NCBI GenBank assembly: GCA_958298945.1
Contig: OY282607.1
Coordinates: 53,111,020 to 53,175,019, forward strand
From: Atherix ibis
Lineage: Eukaryota; Arthropoda; Insecta; Diptera; Athericidae
Direction of reading: 5' to 3'
Length of the DNA: 64,000 nt
The position numbers and the translations under genes are program-made. This document shows, in pieces, positions 9,425 to 22,210 of the stretch (the first letter of the stretch is position 1; the number at the start of each line of letters is the position of its first letter). The notes below the pieces were generated by a model. That model saw only the letters and a list, made by a program, of their open reading frames with translations, made no database searches and was not told the DNA's origin.

Positions 9425-12179
9425 CCTCTTGAATGACGTAGCCACAACCAACTTCGCTCCTAACCACAATTTCCTTCCAGGAAAGACGGGCGCGCTCCAC
9501 TACTACGTTAATTATTAATATTCATTTATTAATTAGTCAATAATATTTATTTATATTACAATATATCGTATCATTTCAAGATTATATTGTGTACTAAATA
9601 AATGATAAGCAAAATTATTGAAATTTATTATTGTTGTATGTACGTTTACTGTTTTCACATGTAAGTGTTTATATGCAAGTATGTAAACATTGATAAAAGA
9701 GAGATTGAAAATTTGTTTGCTTTTTTCGGAATTTTATTTTAAATTAGATGTTATTTATTTAAATTTTTCCCTTTTTTTCATCATCATAACATCATTTTAA
9801 TAACAATGATGTTCTTTACTTATTATTAAAGAAATATAATTATAATAATAATAATAATTACAATATTCATAATGATAGGTAATTAATGTACGAATATTTG
9901 TACTTATTGTACAATATTAGTTTCTCTTATTTCCGGTTTTGCAATTCGCATTTGTTATGAATACATTCACAATACTTCTGTTTCTCTTCTTTTATGTTTG
10001 CTACTAATTTTATACATTTTTTTCCCATTTCTTTTTGTCCTTCTATTATTTTTTAGCCATTTTTTTCTTTTTCCTTTTCCATTCTCACTTTAGTGCCATT
10101 TCACTTTTGTACACGTGGTTTCGGTACTAGTTGATGATTCTTACCACCCCCAATTTTTTTCCCTAATACACCCCCAATTTTTTTCCTTAATGGACACACC
10201 AATTCACACATTTTTTCTTTATTTTTCTAACCTTATTTCTCTTCTTCTATATTGTTTTAATCTATTGATGAAATTTATATCATTTTTCTTTTCTCCATTG
10301 TTAACAATTTTTTATTGCAAATTTTTTCTTCTCCATTTTTTTCCGTCTTTGCTTGTGTTATTTTTGTTATTTATTTGCTTATTATTTCCTATATACATGC
10401 AACTATAAATGTAAATATTCTTTATCTATTTATATATAAATAAGTGAAATCTTGTTTGTGTGTTTGTCTATTTTACAAATCTAAATTGTTATTGTGTTAA
10501 AATTCGCAGACTTCATACGAATAGTGATAGTGGCAGTTTGTGGCAGTTGCATGTATCCATTTTTCTAGAACATCTAGAAAAAATGGATACATGCAACTGC
10601 CATCAACCAAGCAACTATGGCCTATTTCGACTGATCTTCAACAGAGAGCAATTAACACAGATCTCTAAATAAATCTATTTTTGTAGACGCGAAAGAAAAA
10701 ACATAAAAAAATTGAGATGCATTTTTAAGTAGCATAGTGCATAAGGTATAGGATTTTTTTTGAACGAAAAACCATAGGTATAGGATCCAGTAGGAGCTCT
10801 ACACTTCAGCATTATCAAAAATATCTAAGGATGAATAAGAAAAACGTTATGAATGTTATAACTATTGTTGTAATTTTAGCTATAAAACAGGAATGAGAAA
10901 ATATTTTCTTAGACTACGTAGGACACTTCACATGACTTAGAATTTTTATTACAATCAGTAAGAATAATAATCATAGTTAATTGTATTTTTCTAAAATAAA
11001 TATAAATGTAGAAAATAAAATTTGGTGTATTGTTTGTAATTTGAACTTATTTTATTGGTATATGTTATGTAGGAATCTTTTTGAAAATTTCCAAATATGT
11101 TCGAAGGAAACATAATAGCAAAATAATGAAATTTACCAGTGAACCACAAAATGTTTGCCCAACACAACATAAGAGTTTGTATTTTCACCATAAATTAGCG
11201 TATAAAAGCAAAAGGCAATTGGAAAATCTTCTGACTATCAGGACTAAGTCAATATAAACATTTTCAGATTTTCCTGGTATATGGTATATACATAAGACAC
11301 TATTAGTAAACAGAAAAAACCATAGATATGGAAGTATACCCCTTTTGATAAGAGAAATTTTAACATTTTAGGTGTTTTTGAAGGTGATGCTGAGCTTTCG
11401 GAGAGTGAACTATAGCAGTAAGACAGTAGTAAACAAAATGTTTAATAACCATTAAAACATAAATTGTAGATATTGGAATCAATTTATATTCGGATTTGAA
11501 ACGATTGGAAGCCTTTCAGTTTCATGTTACGATTCTCATGTAACTCGATCGTCAAGGTGTGGTCATAGATAGCGACTTGTTACTTGGTGAAATCATATTT
11601 CCGTTAAGGTATACTCGTACACATGTACAGAGATGTGTTTAGCAGAGGTGCATATGACATAAACGATTTTGTGCTCATTTGTCTATTCTCTTCATTTTGT
11701 AAACAAGGCTTGGATAAAGATTGGAACCACAATACTCTATTTGGACATTGGAATCGAGTACCAGAATAGCAATATCATTAGCACAGGTATCTGCTCGTAT
11801 TTCGTAAAGATAGAAGTGAACCAAAGAATAACAGAAATATTCCGAATTGACTGCTACTTGGAAATAACGTTAATAAAAGTGTTATTGTAAGACAAAAAAA
11901 AGTAAATGGAGTAAAGAAAGATTTCAGACCAATTCAAAATTTTATATGGAATATAGGGCGTGTCTTATTGTTAAAATTTATCCATCGACAGTACTTTTAC
12001 ACTCAAATAGAAGACTATATTCATATTTTAGTTCTATAAGTTGGTAGCTTTAAAAGTTTAAAGTTTTAACTATTACATGGATTTATGACATTAAAATATG
12101 TTACCAAATTTCTTGATAAACTATTACATGAATTTATGACTTCAATTATTTTCAAATAACCTTATGACAGATGCAAATA
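9425..12179. other. AT-rich intergenic stretch, no supported gene
   Basis: No convincing exon is present. The stretch includes a T-rich tract at about 10000-10410 that yields a meaningless hydrophobic reading frame, a hairpin at 10541-10602, and near-copies of aactattacatg-atttatgac at about 12067 and 12119. A minus-strand frame at 10991-11191 is AT-driven and has no recognisable motif. Confidence 0.5.
10541..10602. repeat. Hairpin: 29/30-bp inverted repeat with 3-base loop
   Basis: The left arm 10541-10569 and right arm 10573-10602 are complementary apart from one extra A, with the loop ACA. The tip contains tctaga on both sides. It is not associated with a recognisable gene or transposon end. 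A stem this long with this small a loop is unlikely by chance and probably marks a recent fold-back duplication. Confidence 0.9.
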
Positions 12180-13290
12180 TAAGGTGTAGTAAAAGGAAAT
12201 CCATTATTTTTGCATTAAATTGAAGATTTTATTTAGCATAGATAGAATTATACGATTTAGGTCAAATATGCACCGTTTAGTTCGATAATTTGTTGCCATT
12301 TTGGAGGTAATTTCATAATGCCTCTCTCATAGAAACCCTCGTCCCTATTGGCAAAAAACTGGGACAGTCGATTTTCACAATCTTCTGTTGAGGCGAATTT
12401 TTCACCTGCAAAATCATTCGTCATAGATAGGAAAAGGTGGTAATCACTTGCTGCCAGGTCCGGACTATAAGGTGGATGCATAAGAACATCCCAACCAAGA
12501 TCCCGGAACTTCTGGCGAGTCACTATCGATGTATGCGGCCTGGCGTTGCCTTGATGGAACACAATTCCTCTCCTATTGGCCAAAGCTGGCCGCTTCTGGG
12601 CGATTGCTTCTTTCAGACGGTCCAATTGTTGACAGTATAGGTCCGAATTAAGAGTTCGACCGTAGGGCAGAGCTCATAGTAGATGATTCCCTACCAGTCC
12701 CACCAAACACACATCAAAACCTTCCTGGCTATCAATCCTGGCTTGACCACCGTTTGCGCCGGGTGACCGCGATTTGACCGCGACCGTTGTCGCTTGACGT
12801 TGTCGTAAGTGACCCACTTTTCATCACCAGTAACCATCCGCTTCAGAAATGGATCGATATTGTTGCGATTCAGCAGCGATTCGCAGATGGAAATTCGGTC
12901 CATGAGGTTTGTTTGCGATAACTCGTGTGGCACCCATACATCGAGCTGCTTTTTGTATCCAGCCTTATTTAAGTGGTTCTAAACGGTTTTTTGTGTAATG
13001 TTTAGCTCCTGGGCAATCGAAGCAGTGCTTACGTGACGGTCGGACTCGACGATTTCCATTATTTTATCTACATTTTCGACAATTGGCCTACCAGAGCGTG
13101 GTGCATCTTTGACATCAAAATTACCGGAACGGAATCGACGAAACCAAAATTGCGCGTGATTGACTGTTACAGTATCAGGACCATAAACCCTATTCATTTT
13201 TTCAGCTGCCTGGCTTGCGTTTTCGCCTTTATCGAAGAAAACTGTAAAATATGGCGTATTTTCTCTTTGTTGGTGTCCATCTTTAACGCG
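12180..13290 (-). mobile_element. Near full-length mariner with inactivated transposase
   Basis: This is a mariner transposase of about 345 codons on the minus strand. It begins near 13280 with DTNKEKIRHILQF and ends at 12257 with ELNGAYLT. The helix-turn-helix half (FRSGNFDVKDAPRSGRP), the first catalytic region (VTGDEKWVTYDN) and the third (YSPDLAASDYHLF) are clear. The second catalytic Asp is replaced: HQGNARPH where HxDNARPH is expected. Two in-frame stops (near 12980 and 12690) and a frameshift near 12660 also break it. The exact inverted ends could not be assigned. Confidence 0.88.
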
Positions 13291-13768
13291 TGCTTAAAAA
13301 AATACTGAGTCAAGTAATCACAAAACTGTATGAGAAGCTTTTTTAGTACGAAATCTTATCTTTCTAACGCCATCAAGTGCAACCCGATCGCACTTTTAAA
13401 ACGGGAGATACAGACTCCTAAAGCCATCTATTGGCAATTTAACTTATATTAAACCATAGAAAAAGTATGACTGTCAATATACAAACTTATATGAAGCAAA
13501 ATTTGTCTTATGGTCTTACTATCGATAGGTACTCCGGTTTTCATAACAAGAAGTTATCTTAAACATATATATAAATGCCAAACTCCACAAATAATCGTAC
13601 GATTATGAAATGCTCTGATCGAAAAAGGCAGAAAAAAAATAATTTCACCAATAAAAGGGCTTTGACAGGCAGTAGTTATTTAATGTTAATTTCAAAACAA
13701 TTATATAATTTTAATAATCATTTATTACCTTTTTATAATCAAACAACAATAAATAAAATATTTTCACT
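13291..13768. other. Spacer 3' of A-type gene 1; possible mariner end
   Basis: No gene is seen. Bases 13310-13440 may still belong to the 5' end of the adjacent mariner. The remainder is AT-rich and includes the 3' flank of the DUF1091-like gene at 13769. Confidence 0.35.
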
Positions 13769-14569
13769 TTAATATTGGATTGGTACATCTTTTATAATAG
13801 TTCGACGACATTTTCTCTTACCTGTCTTTATCATAAAAGTGGAATTACTACTCAGTATGAATACAGTTTCATTTTTATTCATTTTTCGTGTATGCAAAAT
13901 CGTGTAGAATACTAACGTCCCTTGGGGAACAAATATCGGAATTGAATCCATGACAATAGGAAGATTATGTTGCGTATAGTTTCCCTGATAAATAATAATT
14001 TTCACATTATCACAGGTTTAAAAATTTGTTTATAAAAAATCGAAAATACAATAACTTACTGGTAAAATCAAAAACTTACTGGTAAAATTGGACACGATGT
14101 TGGCAGGTTTTTCGAATTTTTGAATACATTCAATATAATCGAAGTGAATACATCGAAATTTTTAGCGTTTAACAAATTACAAATATTGAACGATTGATTA
14201 ATTAATGTATGATTGCCACGTTTTGATAATAAATGGAATTCAATTTGCATTTGAAAGGCATTTATTCGTTGTTTTATTTCAAAATCGATACTCATTTTTG
14301 GCGGATCTCCATCAACATATGAGGGTATAAAATTAAGATAATTTGGATTCGCCCAATGGCCGTGTATTACTTCAGTATAGCAATAGAGACTCTGCGAAAA
14401 GAAACATTGTTGTTAATAACAATTACTTAAAAAGAAAATGTTTAATTGAGTTAGAAATATTAATAAAATAGAACAAAATGTTTCTAACCCGACTGATAAC
14501 TAATTGTGCTGCTATAATAATTATATAAATACGAGTACAGAAAGAGAAGAATGAAATAATCCTCGCCAT
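13769..14569 (-). CDS. DUF1091-like secreted protein, A-type (gene 1)
   Basis: I assemble three exons on the minus strand: 14569-14489, 14391-14080 and 13984-13769, giving 202 residues. Both introns are phase 0 with GT..AG ends. Exon 1 encodes MARIISFFSFCTRIY followed by an Ile-rich core, a signal peptide. Exon 2 is exactly 312 nt and carries SLYCYTEV, the family-like NQSFNICNLLNAK and LPTSCPILP. Exon 3 starts GNYTQHNLPIV and ends in VPIQY. Four cysteines (LYC, FNIC, SCP, KRKC) align with the paralogues and suggest two disulfides. DUF1091 proteins are secreted fly proteins related to MD-2/GM2-activator-like ligand binders, and CheA/CheB chemosensory proteins are relatives. The ligand and tissue are not deducible here. 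The exon 2 donor is tandemly duplicated (14050-14090), but use of the second site would add an early stop. Confidence 0.85.
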
Positions 14570-15529
14570 TGCGAAAATTGTACGAGACTAAAAGTGGATT
14601 ATTATTCATAATGCAATCACCCTGAACATTAATGGTTGTTAATAGGGTTTCCACAATATTATCACAATCAAGTTCTCTTTACAATTAGGGAAGTAATTAT
14701 TTCTTTGCAAGCAGATGGTAATTACTCGTATAAGTATTATTATCATTGTTAATGATAAATTATAAGTACTACCACTAAATAGTACGAGTAATTGCAACAA
14801 TTAAAAAAAAAAATTAACTCAATTTAAACTGAAAATGAATTGCGATTTTAATGTTATTTGTAAAAGAAGCACATATTAAAATAACGAATTCTTTACCTCA
14901 AAATCAGATGATTCAAATAATAAAAAATTATATTTTTCTAATAGTCTCATAATTCATTCATTTTCTGGGGTTTCAGCAAACTCTTTTTTAGCAACCCAAT
15001 GCTGTTATAGTATACTTTCATAACGATATGATAAATGGCAATAGTAAAACAATATTGGAATGGAAAATAAACAGAAAACTTCAATTATAGTTCCACGATA
15101 ATTAAATAATCTTATATAATATATATTATATATATATACATTATTATGAATAAGTAATTGATTATTTAATTAATTAATAATTAAATTATATAAAAAGATT
15201 ATTTTTATGGGTTTTGCTATTATCTTTATACTTGTATTAAAGATTAATTTCAAAAGAGTTCCTATTTATTCCATTTGACTTGTTAATCGTCCATACAATT
15301 CTAATAAATTTGTGTTTAGCAATACATCATTATATCGAATTCTAACTCCTGCTTTATGGATCATTCAATATATTCGAACAAATATTCACAGACATCATAC
15401 TCCATAATTCGAACGAACATCTGTTTTTAATATCCATCGATCTGTTTCAAATCTATTTCATATTAATTATTGCATTTGGTTTTACAATAGTGCGGTTGCG
15501 TAGAAGCAGCCAGGTTCCAACTTTGCCCT
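14570..15529. other. AT-rich intergenic stretch, 5' side of gene 1
   Basis: No exon or transposon is recognised. A (TA)-rich palindromic run lies at about 15115-15140. The first few hundred bases would hold the promoter of the gene at 13769-14569, but no motif stands out. Confidence 0.4.
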
Positions 15530-16110
15530 TTTACAATTTTAATGCAAATCTCAGTGTCAAATATATGAGTTTCTGCCAAAGCGGCAATAAATCACACTTC
15601 TTGCAAACATATAGTGCAAAACAAATCAACAACCCCACGTGGTCGTATGAGCCGTTCAGCTGAAAATATTGCTTCGTTGAGTGAACGTATTGCAAAGGAT
15701 CCAGTTTTGTAGTTTTCACGACGTTCCCAAAAAAAATGCTAGTTTTTCAGAACAAATCATCTCGGACAATGCTCATTTTTACTCAGACGGCTCCGTTCAC
15801 AAGCAAAATTGTCGCATTTGGGAATCTGAAAATCTAAGAGCATTTTTTTAACAACCATTACATTCATCACGTGTTACTGTATGGTGTGACTTATTGGCGG
15901 AAGGTATTTAATTTGTCCGTATTTCTGCGAAAGTGAGGCTAGTGCTGCAGGAACTGTCAATGGAGTGCACAAGAGAGATATGGTAACCAATTTTTTATGG
16001 CGGATGTTGATAACGTCCACAAACAATTGATTTATTGAAAATCAAATTCACGTTTAATTTTGCGAAGAGGTGATATCAATTGAATTTAACGCCATTCGAC
16101 ATTTTCTTGT
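15530..16110 (+). pseudogene. Relic of a Tc1/IS630-type DDE transposase
   Basis: Plus-strand decayed frames read RSAENIASLSERIAKDP, then DNAHFYSDGSVHKQNCRIW, then SRVTVWCDLLAEG, then TVNGVHKRDMVTNFLW, and near 16080 LNLTPFDIFL. These match in order the insect DDE_3 transposases whose conserved phrases are SDEAHF..G.VN.QNCRIW, VTVWCG and DLTPLDFFLW. Many stops and frameshifts interrupt it. Two other fragments of this family lie at 21150-21670 and 45310-45590. Confidence 0.7.
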
Positions 16111-17416
16111 GAAATGGAATTGTATTTTAGGTTTATTATTTATTTCGTAAATATCAAGCGCCTCAATTTTGTAGACTTTCGGAGCGTTTTCAAACACGCC
16201 ATTCTCCATGAAAGTGGTAGCATACCGAAATGTCTGCATACTTTAGTTGTTTTTCAAGTTGTTATTTTGGTACTTAGCGGAAAGACCAAGTGAAAGTGTG
16301 GTTTTTATCTTTTTTGAAGTATTTACGAAGTATTTATATAAATAGTTATATTGTTGATAGCATTTAATAGGAAGTTTTATTTTTAGAAAATGAAGTGTTT
16401 TATAAAGGGTTGATGGTCATGCACCGAAATGAGAAAGCCGGAAATTTCATTTTCGGTAAGTTGATATTTTCATTTTTACTATAGAATTTAACAAAAATTT
16501 AGTTTATAATGTGTTTAAATAGCTTTTAATGATTTAGTTGGTCTAAAAATTGTTAAAAAAGTGTAAAGTTCGTCATTCAATAAATGTTGACCAAAAAATA
16601 GTTCAGTGCCGGCATACGTAAAGTGTGTGTAAGAAAATTTAAGGGCAATTAAGTGCAGATGGGTTAAATAATTATTTATTCAACCCATCTGCACTTAATA
16701 AATATAGTGAAAAAGTGCACGAATACATGTCAGGCTTTATTGTTTTTAGGCTAGGCAAGTCTTTGCATTGCGATGACCGTCGTACCGCTTTAGAAGTCCT
16801 TTGGCTTCTTAAAGTACCCTTTTGAAAGTGTTGTGAAAATTTACCGAAGTGCTGAAAACCAAATCCAACTGGAGGATTAAATGCTCATGCCTATTTAAAT
16901 TACCATTTCAATTCACAAACGTACATTTATATTATAATGAAGCTGTCAATATCTACAAATACTTGTTAAACATTAAAATTTATAAGAACTAAGTTGTGGT
17001 GTGGGTTTAATTGCAACATGAAATCACATTCTCTCATTTAATTCATTTTGCATTTTTGAAATGGATTTTTATTTGTGCACATAATTGTTGTTTTATAATC
17101 AAATAACTTGCAATTTATATTTGTATATGCTCTTTTTCTTTAGAATTCTATTCTAATAAATAATATATAGCAAAATAAATAATATGAAAATATATAACAA
17201 ATAAATAAATAATATTTTAAAATAGAATAGTGTGTTTTATTGCAAATTTCCAAAACTAATTCCATCAAACAACAAAATCCGCAATATTAAAAAATCTATT
17301 TTAACGAACCGCTTTAATTGCATACTGAAGTTTAAAATTGGCCTCCATTGATTTACGCTGTTTTTACAAATATCAAAAAGTTACCGGAATTTATTCAGAA
17401 AATTAAAAATACAAGT
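16111..17416. other. AT-rich intergenic stretch
   Basis: No gene is seen. A strong hairpin lies at 16648-16699. A minus-strand frame at 16054-16239 overlaps the preceding transposase relic and has no motif of its own. Confidence 0.4.
16648..16699. repeat. Hairpin: 24-bp inverted repeat with 4-base loop
   Basis: Arms 16648-16671 and 16676-16699 are complementary at 23 of 24 positions, with a four-base loop. The central word is gtgcagatgggtt. It lies in non-coding sequence and is not next to a recognised transposon end. Confidence 0.9.
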
Positions 17417-18360
17417 TTATTCATCTAAGTCTATATTGTCCCCTTCAAAATAATCCCCATCGACTTTAACACACTTATGCCAGCGCTTGATCCAATCCTC
17501 GAAATATTTTTTATATTCGGTTTTCGGTATGTCCATCAGTGCTTCCTGCGATTTTTCCATTACTTCCTCTCGGCTGTTGAAACGCGTTCCCCGTAATGGT
17601 TTTTTTACTCTATTGAACAGAAAGAAGTCACAGGGAGCCAAATCAGGTGAATTCGGTGGTTGTTGGATGGTACTTGTTGCATTTTTCGTCAAAAAATTAC
17701 GAATAATGATGGCTCTGTGCGTTGTCATGGTGCAAAATCCACGAAACGTCTTATAACGCCCAAATAATACTCTTTGTTTACTGTCCGGCCTTCTGGCAAA
17801 AATTCATGATGCACTACACCGTTGTAATCCATGAAAACCGTGAGCATTGCCTTCTTTTTTGACTGAAAACAACGCGGTTTTTTTGGTCTCGGCTCATTTG
17901 GTGAACGCCATTCACTTGCATGATGTCTGGATTGCGTGTCGTACTTATAAACCCACGTCTCGTCTCCAGTAATGATCATTTTGATGAATGTGGGTTCGGA
18001 TACAGCCTCGCAAATCATGTCTTTTGCGACGTCAACACGGTCTCTTTTTTGCATGAAATTGAGGTCTTTTGGCACCAACTTTGCTGCTACACGACGGAAA
18101 CCCAAATCATTAACCAAAATGTCTTGGACGGATCCATAGGCAATGTTCAAGTCCCCTCCGCTATCTCTCTGATGGTTAATTTTTGGTTATTGACCAACAT
18201 TTCTTTTACTTTATCAATGTTTTCGTCGGTTTTCGATGTCGATGGTCTGCCAATGAGTTCATCATCTTCGATTGAAGATTTTCAACATTTCCAACGATCG
18301 CGCACCATTAAATCCGTTTTTTACGCAAAACTTAATACAAGTTCGTTGTTGCAAATTTAA
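17417..18360 (-). mobile_element. Mariner transposase relic (GDETWVYKYD type)
   Basis: On the minus strand, 18300-17760 encodes the transposase N-part and first catalytic region (VNDLGFRRVAAKLVPKDL, ITGDETWVYKYDTQSRHH, PEGRTVNKEYYLGVIRR). At about 17725-17745 a frameshift follows the HHDNAQSHH second-Asp motif. 17728-17417 then completes the protein with PPNSPDLAPCDFFLFNRVKK and ends GDYFEGDNIDLDE. Allowing for the frameshift, spacing between second and third Asp is about 34 residues, as in mariners. The catalytic residues survive but the reading frame does not. The N-terminus near 18360 is decayed. Confidence 0.85.
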
Positions 18361-21149
18361 ATCCATTTCTAAAATTGTAAAAAATCGCCAACACACACAA
18401 AGTTAGATGTACTCTTGGCTACGTAACTTTTGCAAATGTCAAGCTATGACGCTAAGATTCAAAGGGAATATCAACAACAGATGTACCAACTTAACAGAAA
18501 AAACAGAACTCAAATCGGAACGATGGGAGCGCCACACTAAAATTTGATCAAGGTGGTATTGCCTATAAAATTTCGACCGAATTTTTGTGTAGAGTTCTTC
18601 TATAAGCTAAGGTGGGATTATCGTGGAGGTTGTTTCTCCTTTATCTCTTCAAAAATTACTATTAAAGTGCAAGTGTATAATTTTGAAATGTTAAATACAA
18701 ATTTTTTTTTGTTTCAAATTATATATATATATAATTTAATTTTCAAAATATCAATTAAGATAAAATATAAGCATTTAGCAGTAAATTTTATATCAAAGAT
18801 ATAATGGCAAAAATATTAAATATATTATTAAAAAAAAATACAATAATTTTATATGAATAATATAAACAGTGAGATAATAAGTTATCGGATCATCAGTAGA
18901 AAATGATGATGAATATTTACCAACATTTAAAAACTAAATTATATTAAAAATTGTGATAGAATTTCAAATATTTCTTAAATAATATTAAAATACGAACAAT
19001 TTAAATAATCAAAAATAGATTTTTTGTTCGCAATAGTTAAAAAATATACTATATGAAGCATTCATCATTTGGTCGCTTTTATTAAAATAAAGTAGATATT
19101 GTCAAAAAAAGGGAATAATCCAGTTTTTCTAACATCACGAATTTGAGGCTATTTGAAAAAAAGACAATTATTTACTGACTGATTGCAACTCTTGTGCACT
19201 TGTTGAACATGTCTGAAGTACGACTTCTTATTGGTGCAAATAAAATACTGACACTAGTAAGTAATTATTACGGATTTTTTGCAACATAAATGAGATCAAG
19301 ATATGAAAATGCTTAGTAAATAATTTTATAAAATATTGTAAAATGTCCAAGAAAACCAACGTGCAAATAAATCGTGTGCCTTGCCATAACAAAAGGCTGT
19401 TGTCGTTCTACAAATAAATCTTAAATAAATTCCTATTATTAGCTATTAAATTAAAAATAATAAAAACAATTTATTAATAAATTTTTATTCAAATAATTAT
19501 AAAATTCTGCTATAAACATACAAAACTTTTCACAACAATGATAATTCAATATAAAAATCAGCTTTGTCATTTGGTGTGAAACCGTCGAAAATTTTTACAC
19601 CTAGTATACACATACAGGCTTACACTCATTAGCCATTAAAATTTCCGCGATGATGAGATCGATAAATACACCATGCAGTTCATATAAATATAATTCTAGA
19701 TTGTAAGATGAAATTACTATAAGGAAATAACTCATCAAATAATCGGTAATTATCGTAGCGTCCAAATTACCATATTAGTGATAATGTTATTTGAAGTTTC
19801 TATTTCATCTAACAGTCTATTTTTTGTTGAGATATTAATACGAAATTTTGGTTTAGCATAAATTCTCAAATATATTAGATAAGACCTCCTTATATGTGTA
19901 TATTAATAAAACCTGTTTTAGTAGAACCGACACCATATTCTAGCAATTCAAGTTCAGTAGAAATATCATGTTCAGTATCACCATCGTCTTCACAAATGAT
20001 ATTAGTTTAAAATAACCTAATCATCATCAGAACACATTTAGCCAAAAATTTCTATCGATATATGGCCAAATTGCATAGTCAATTAATATTTTATCATCGA
20101 TTGCATAACTCGTCTGGCCGGTCTTTTTTCAGTTATTTGGTATTGTAGCCTGCGAGAGAGAAAAAACGACTATCTAAAAAATTGTACCCTCACTTTCCTT
20201 CCCCTTTCTGTATTTCTTCCCTCCTTTTTGGAAAATTAAACCATTTGATCAATTTTTGCACCCAACATAACAAATAGTTTAACTCGGTTTGAGTCAATTC
20301 AGTTAAATAAAAGCACCTCTCATCGTTCCCCGTATATGTTAGGCTACACCTATGCCAATTACTTCTGTAGTTTCAAATCTATCCCAACCCTGTTATGCTT
20401 TACGTCTCTTAGTTTCACCTCCTCTCCTTTTTGATATCACAAATATCTTTTTTTATCCCCAAATCATACAAATCTTAGGATCCCAACAATAAAAATAAAG
20501 AAAATGTTCATTTGAATTTAATTCAAATTTAAAAAGTGGGAAGCGCCAAAGTCTATAGTCGTTAGCGTGCTGAACTATTATTCTACTGAAGCATTGTACT
20601 ATGTTAATTTCCAAAAATCACTTAACTTTTCATTATACTTTAATTTCCTTATCCTGTTATCGTTTCCTCAACAACAACAAAAAATATGCGGAAAAAACAT
20701 TTGAAAAAGCGAACAATGAGGAACACAGAAATATCAACACCAGCTTTCGGAAGGAAACACCAATCATGGATAAACACCCGTATTAGTCAAAGACAAAAAC
20801 CTAAAATAGAAATAATGACGCCCCTTCAAACTGTACGAAAATAAGCAGTAGCGTAGCGTCATTCATCTGCTAAGCGAAGACGAAAACATGATCTTAAAAC
20901 CAATGCAAACGTAATTAGAATATTTGCAAAAGGTCCCCCCATGTTATGAAAGGAATATGAAAAGGTAAATACTATATATAGATAGATATCACCAAAGTTT
21001 AAGTTACGAATTTAGCTTAGAATAAAATTCTACAAGCTAAGCCATAATTTTAATTATTTTCATTCATAAAAATAATTTGCCACGTATCATTCTTGCACTA
21101 GTAAAAAGTTATACAATTCGTGCTTTAACAAGTGAAGTTCAATAAAACA
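18361..21149. other. AT-rich intergenic stretch with one possible exon
   Basis: Mostly low-complexity AT sequence. At about 19924-20008 the plus strand has ctgttttag followed by an open Ser-rich frame (EPTPYSSNSSSVEI, then CSVSPSSSQMILV, stop) that could be a terminal exon, but no upstream exon was found. Nothing else is supported. Confidence 0.3.
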
Positions 21150-21670
21150 CACTTTAATATAACATCATTCAAATGCCCACCACAAGACTTTTTGCAGGAC
21201 AAATTTCGTATTGTAATGTAGCCATTACTCAATGCTCTAAAGTTTAAAGATTATCTGCGTAAATACGATCTTTCTGTAGGCCCACCAAAAAAAAGTCCAA
21301 CGGCGTCAAATTTAATTATTTTTGAGGCAAATTGATATCACCAAATCTCGTTATAATAGACCATTAGAATTTGTCGCGCTATAACACCAATATTTATCGT
21401 GTTATTCCAGATTAAAATCATTATGTTCAGGCCAAGAAAAGTCTGTTATCATACGAATATAGTGCTCAGAATTAACGGAAAGGTGTTTTCTTCATTTTAA
21501 AATAAATATGGGCCAATAACACTTTAAAAACCAAAATGCACATACACTTTTTGTGGATACAGTGGCTTTTAAACAGTCCATTTATAGAGTTTTAGAGCCG
21601 CCGAACGAAAAATAAGCTTCATCACTGAAGAAAATGATATTCGAAACGAGGCTACGGCCAAAATAACACA
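21150..21670 (-). pseudogene. Relic of a Tc1/IS630-type DDE transposase
   Basis: Read on the minus strand, 21640-21150 shows IIFFSDEAYFSFGGS, then VNSEHYIRMITDFSWPEHND, and further decayed fragments. This is the same conserved order as the relic at 15530. It is too decayed to be functional and has several stops. It abuts the mariner at 21763. Confidence 0.6.
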
Positions 21671-22199
21671 TTTACAAAATTTAATTAGGTTTTTACAATT
21701 ATAATGCATTGTTACGATATACTCGTACAACAATTCATAAATGTTACCTTGAAAGGCATATAAGAGGTCTGTTCAAAAAGCATCACGAATTTTGTGTTTT
21801 TTTTTCAAAAATTATTTATTTATTCATGAATATCTATTTTGTCCCCTTCAATATTATACACTTGCGCCAATGTTTTTTCCAATCCTCGAAGCAGATCAAA
21901 AAAAAAAAGCTCTTCTTTCGATGTCATCTTTATCTTCTCAATCGTAGCGTAGCGTCGTCCTTTCATGGGGCTCTTTAGTTTCGGGAACAAGAAAAAGTCA
22001 CAGGGGGCCAGATCTGGGGAATACGGTGGATGCGGTATTATAAGTGTGTTGTTTTTGGCCAAAAATTCGCGCACAAGCAACGATTCGTTGTTCTGAAAAC
22101 ATTTTGTACCACCGATAAACGTTGCTTCGGTCCAAGGTAGCTTCACCATGTGCCACAGTCAACATTCGAAATGCGTCCGCGCAATTAATTTTGTTTTTC

Positions 22200-22210
22200 A
22201 CACAAAATTT
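22200..22210. repeat. Target-site duplication of the nested Jockey (left copy)
   Basis: acacaaaattt at 22200-22210 recurs exactly at 23924-23934, flanking the Jockey copy. Removing the Jockey and one copy rejoins the two halves of the mariner transposase, which supports this as the insertion site. Confidence 0.85.

Noticed and set aside
10115..10408. Plus-strand Phe/Leu-rich frame resembling a membrane protein
   Set aside because: Produced by a T-rich low-complexity tract; no start context, conserved motif or neighbouring exon.
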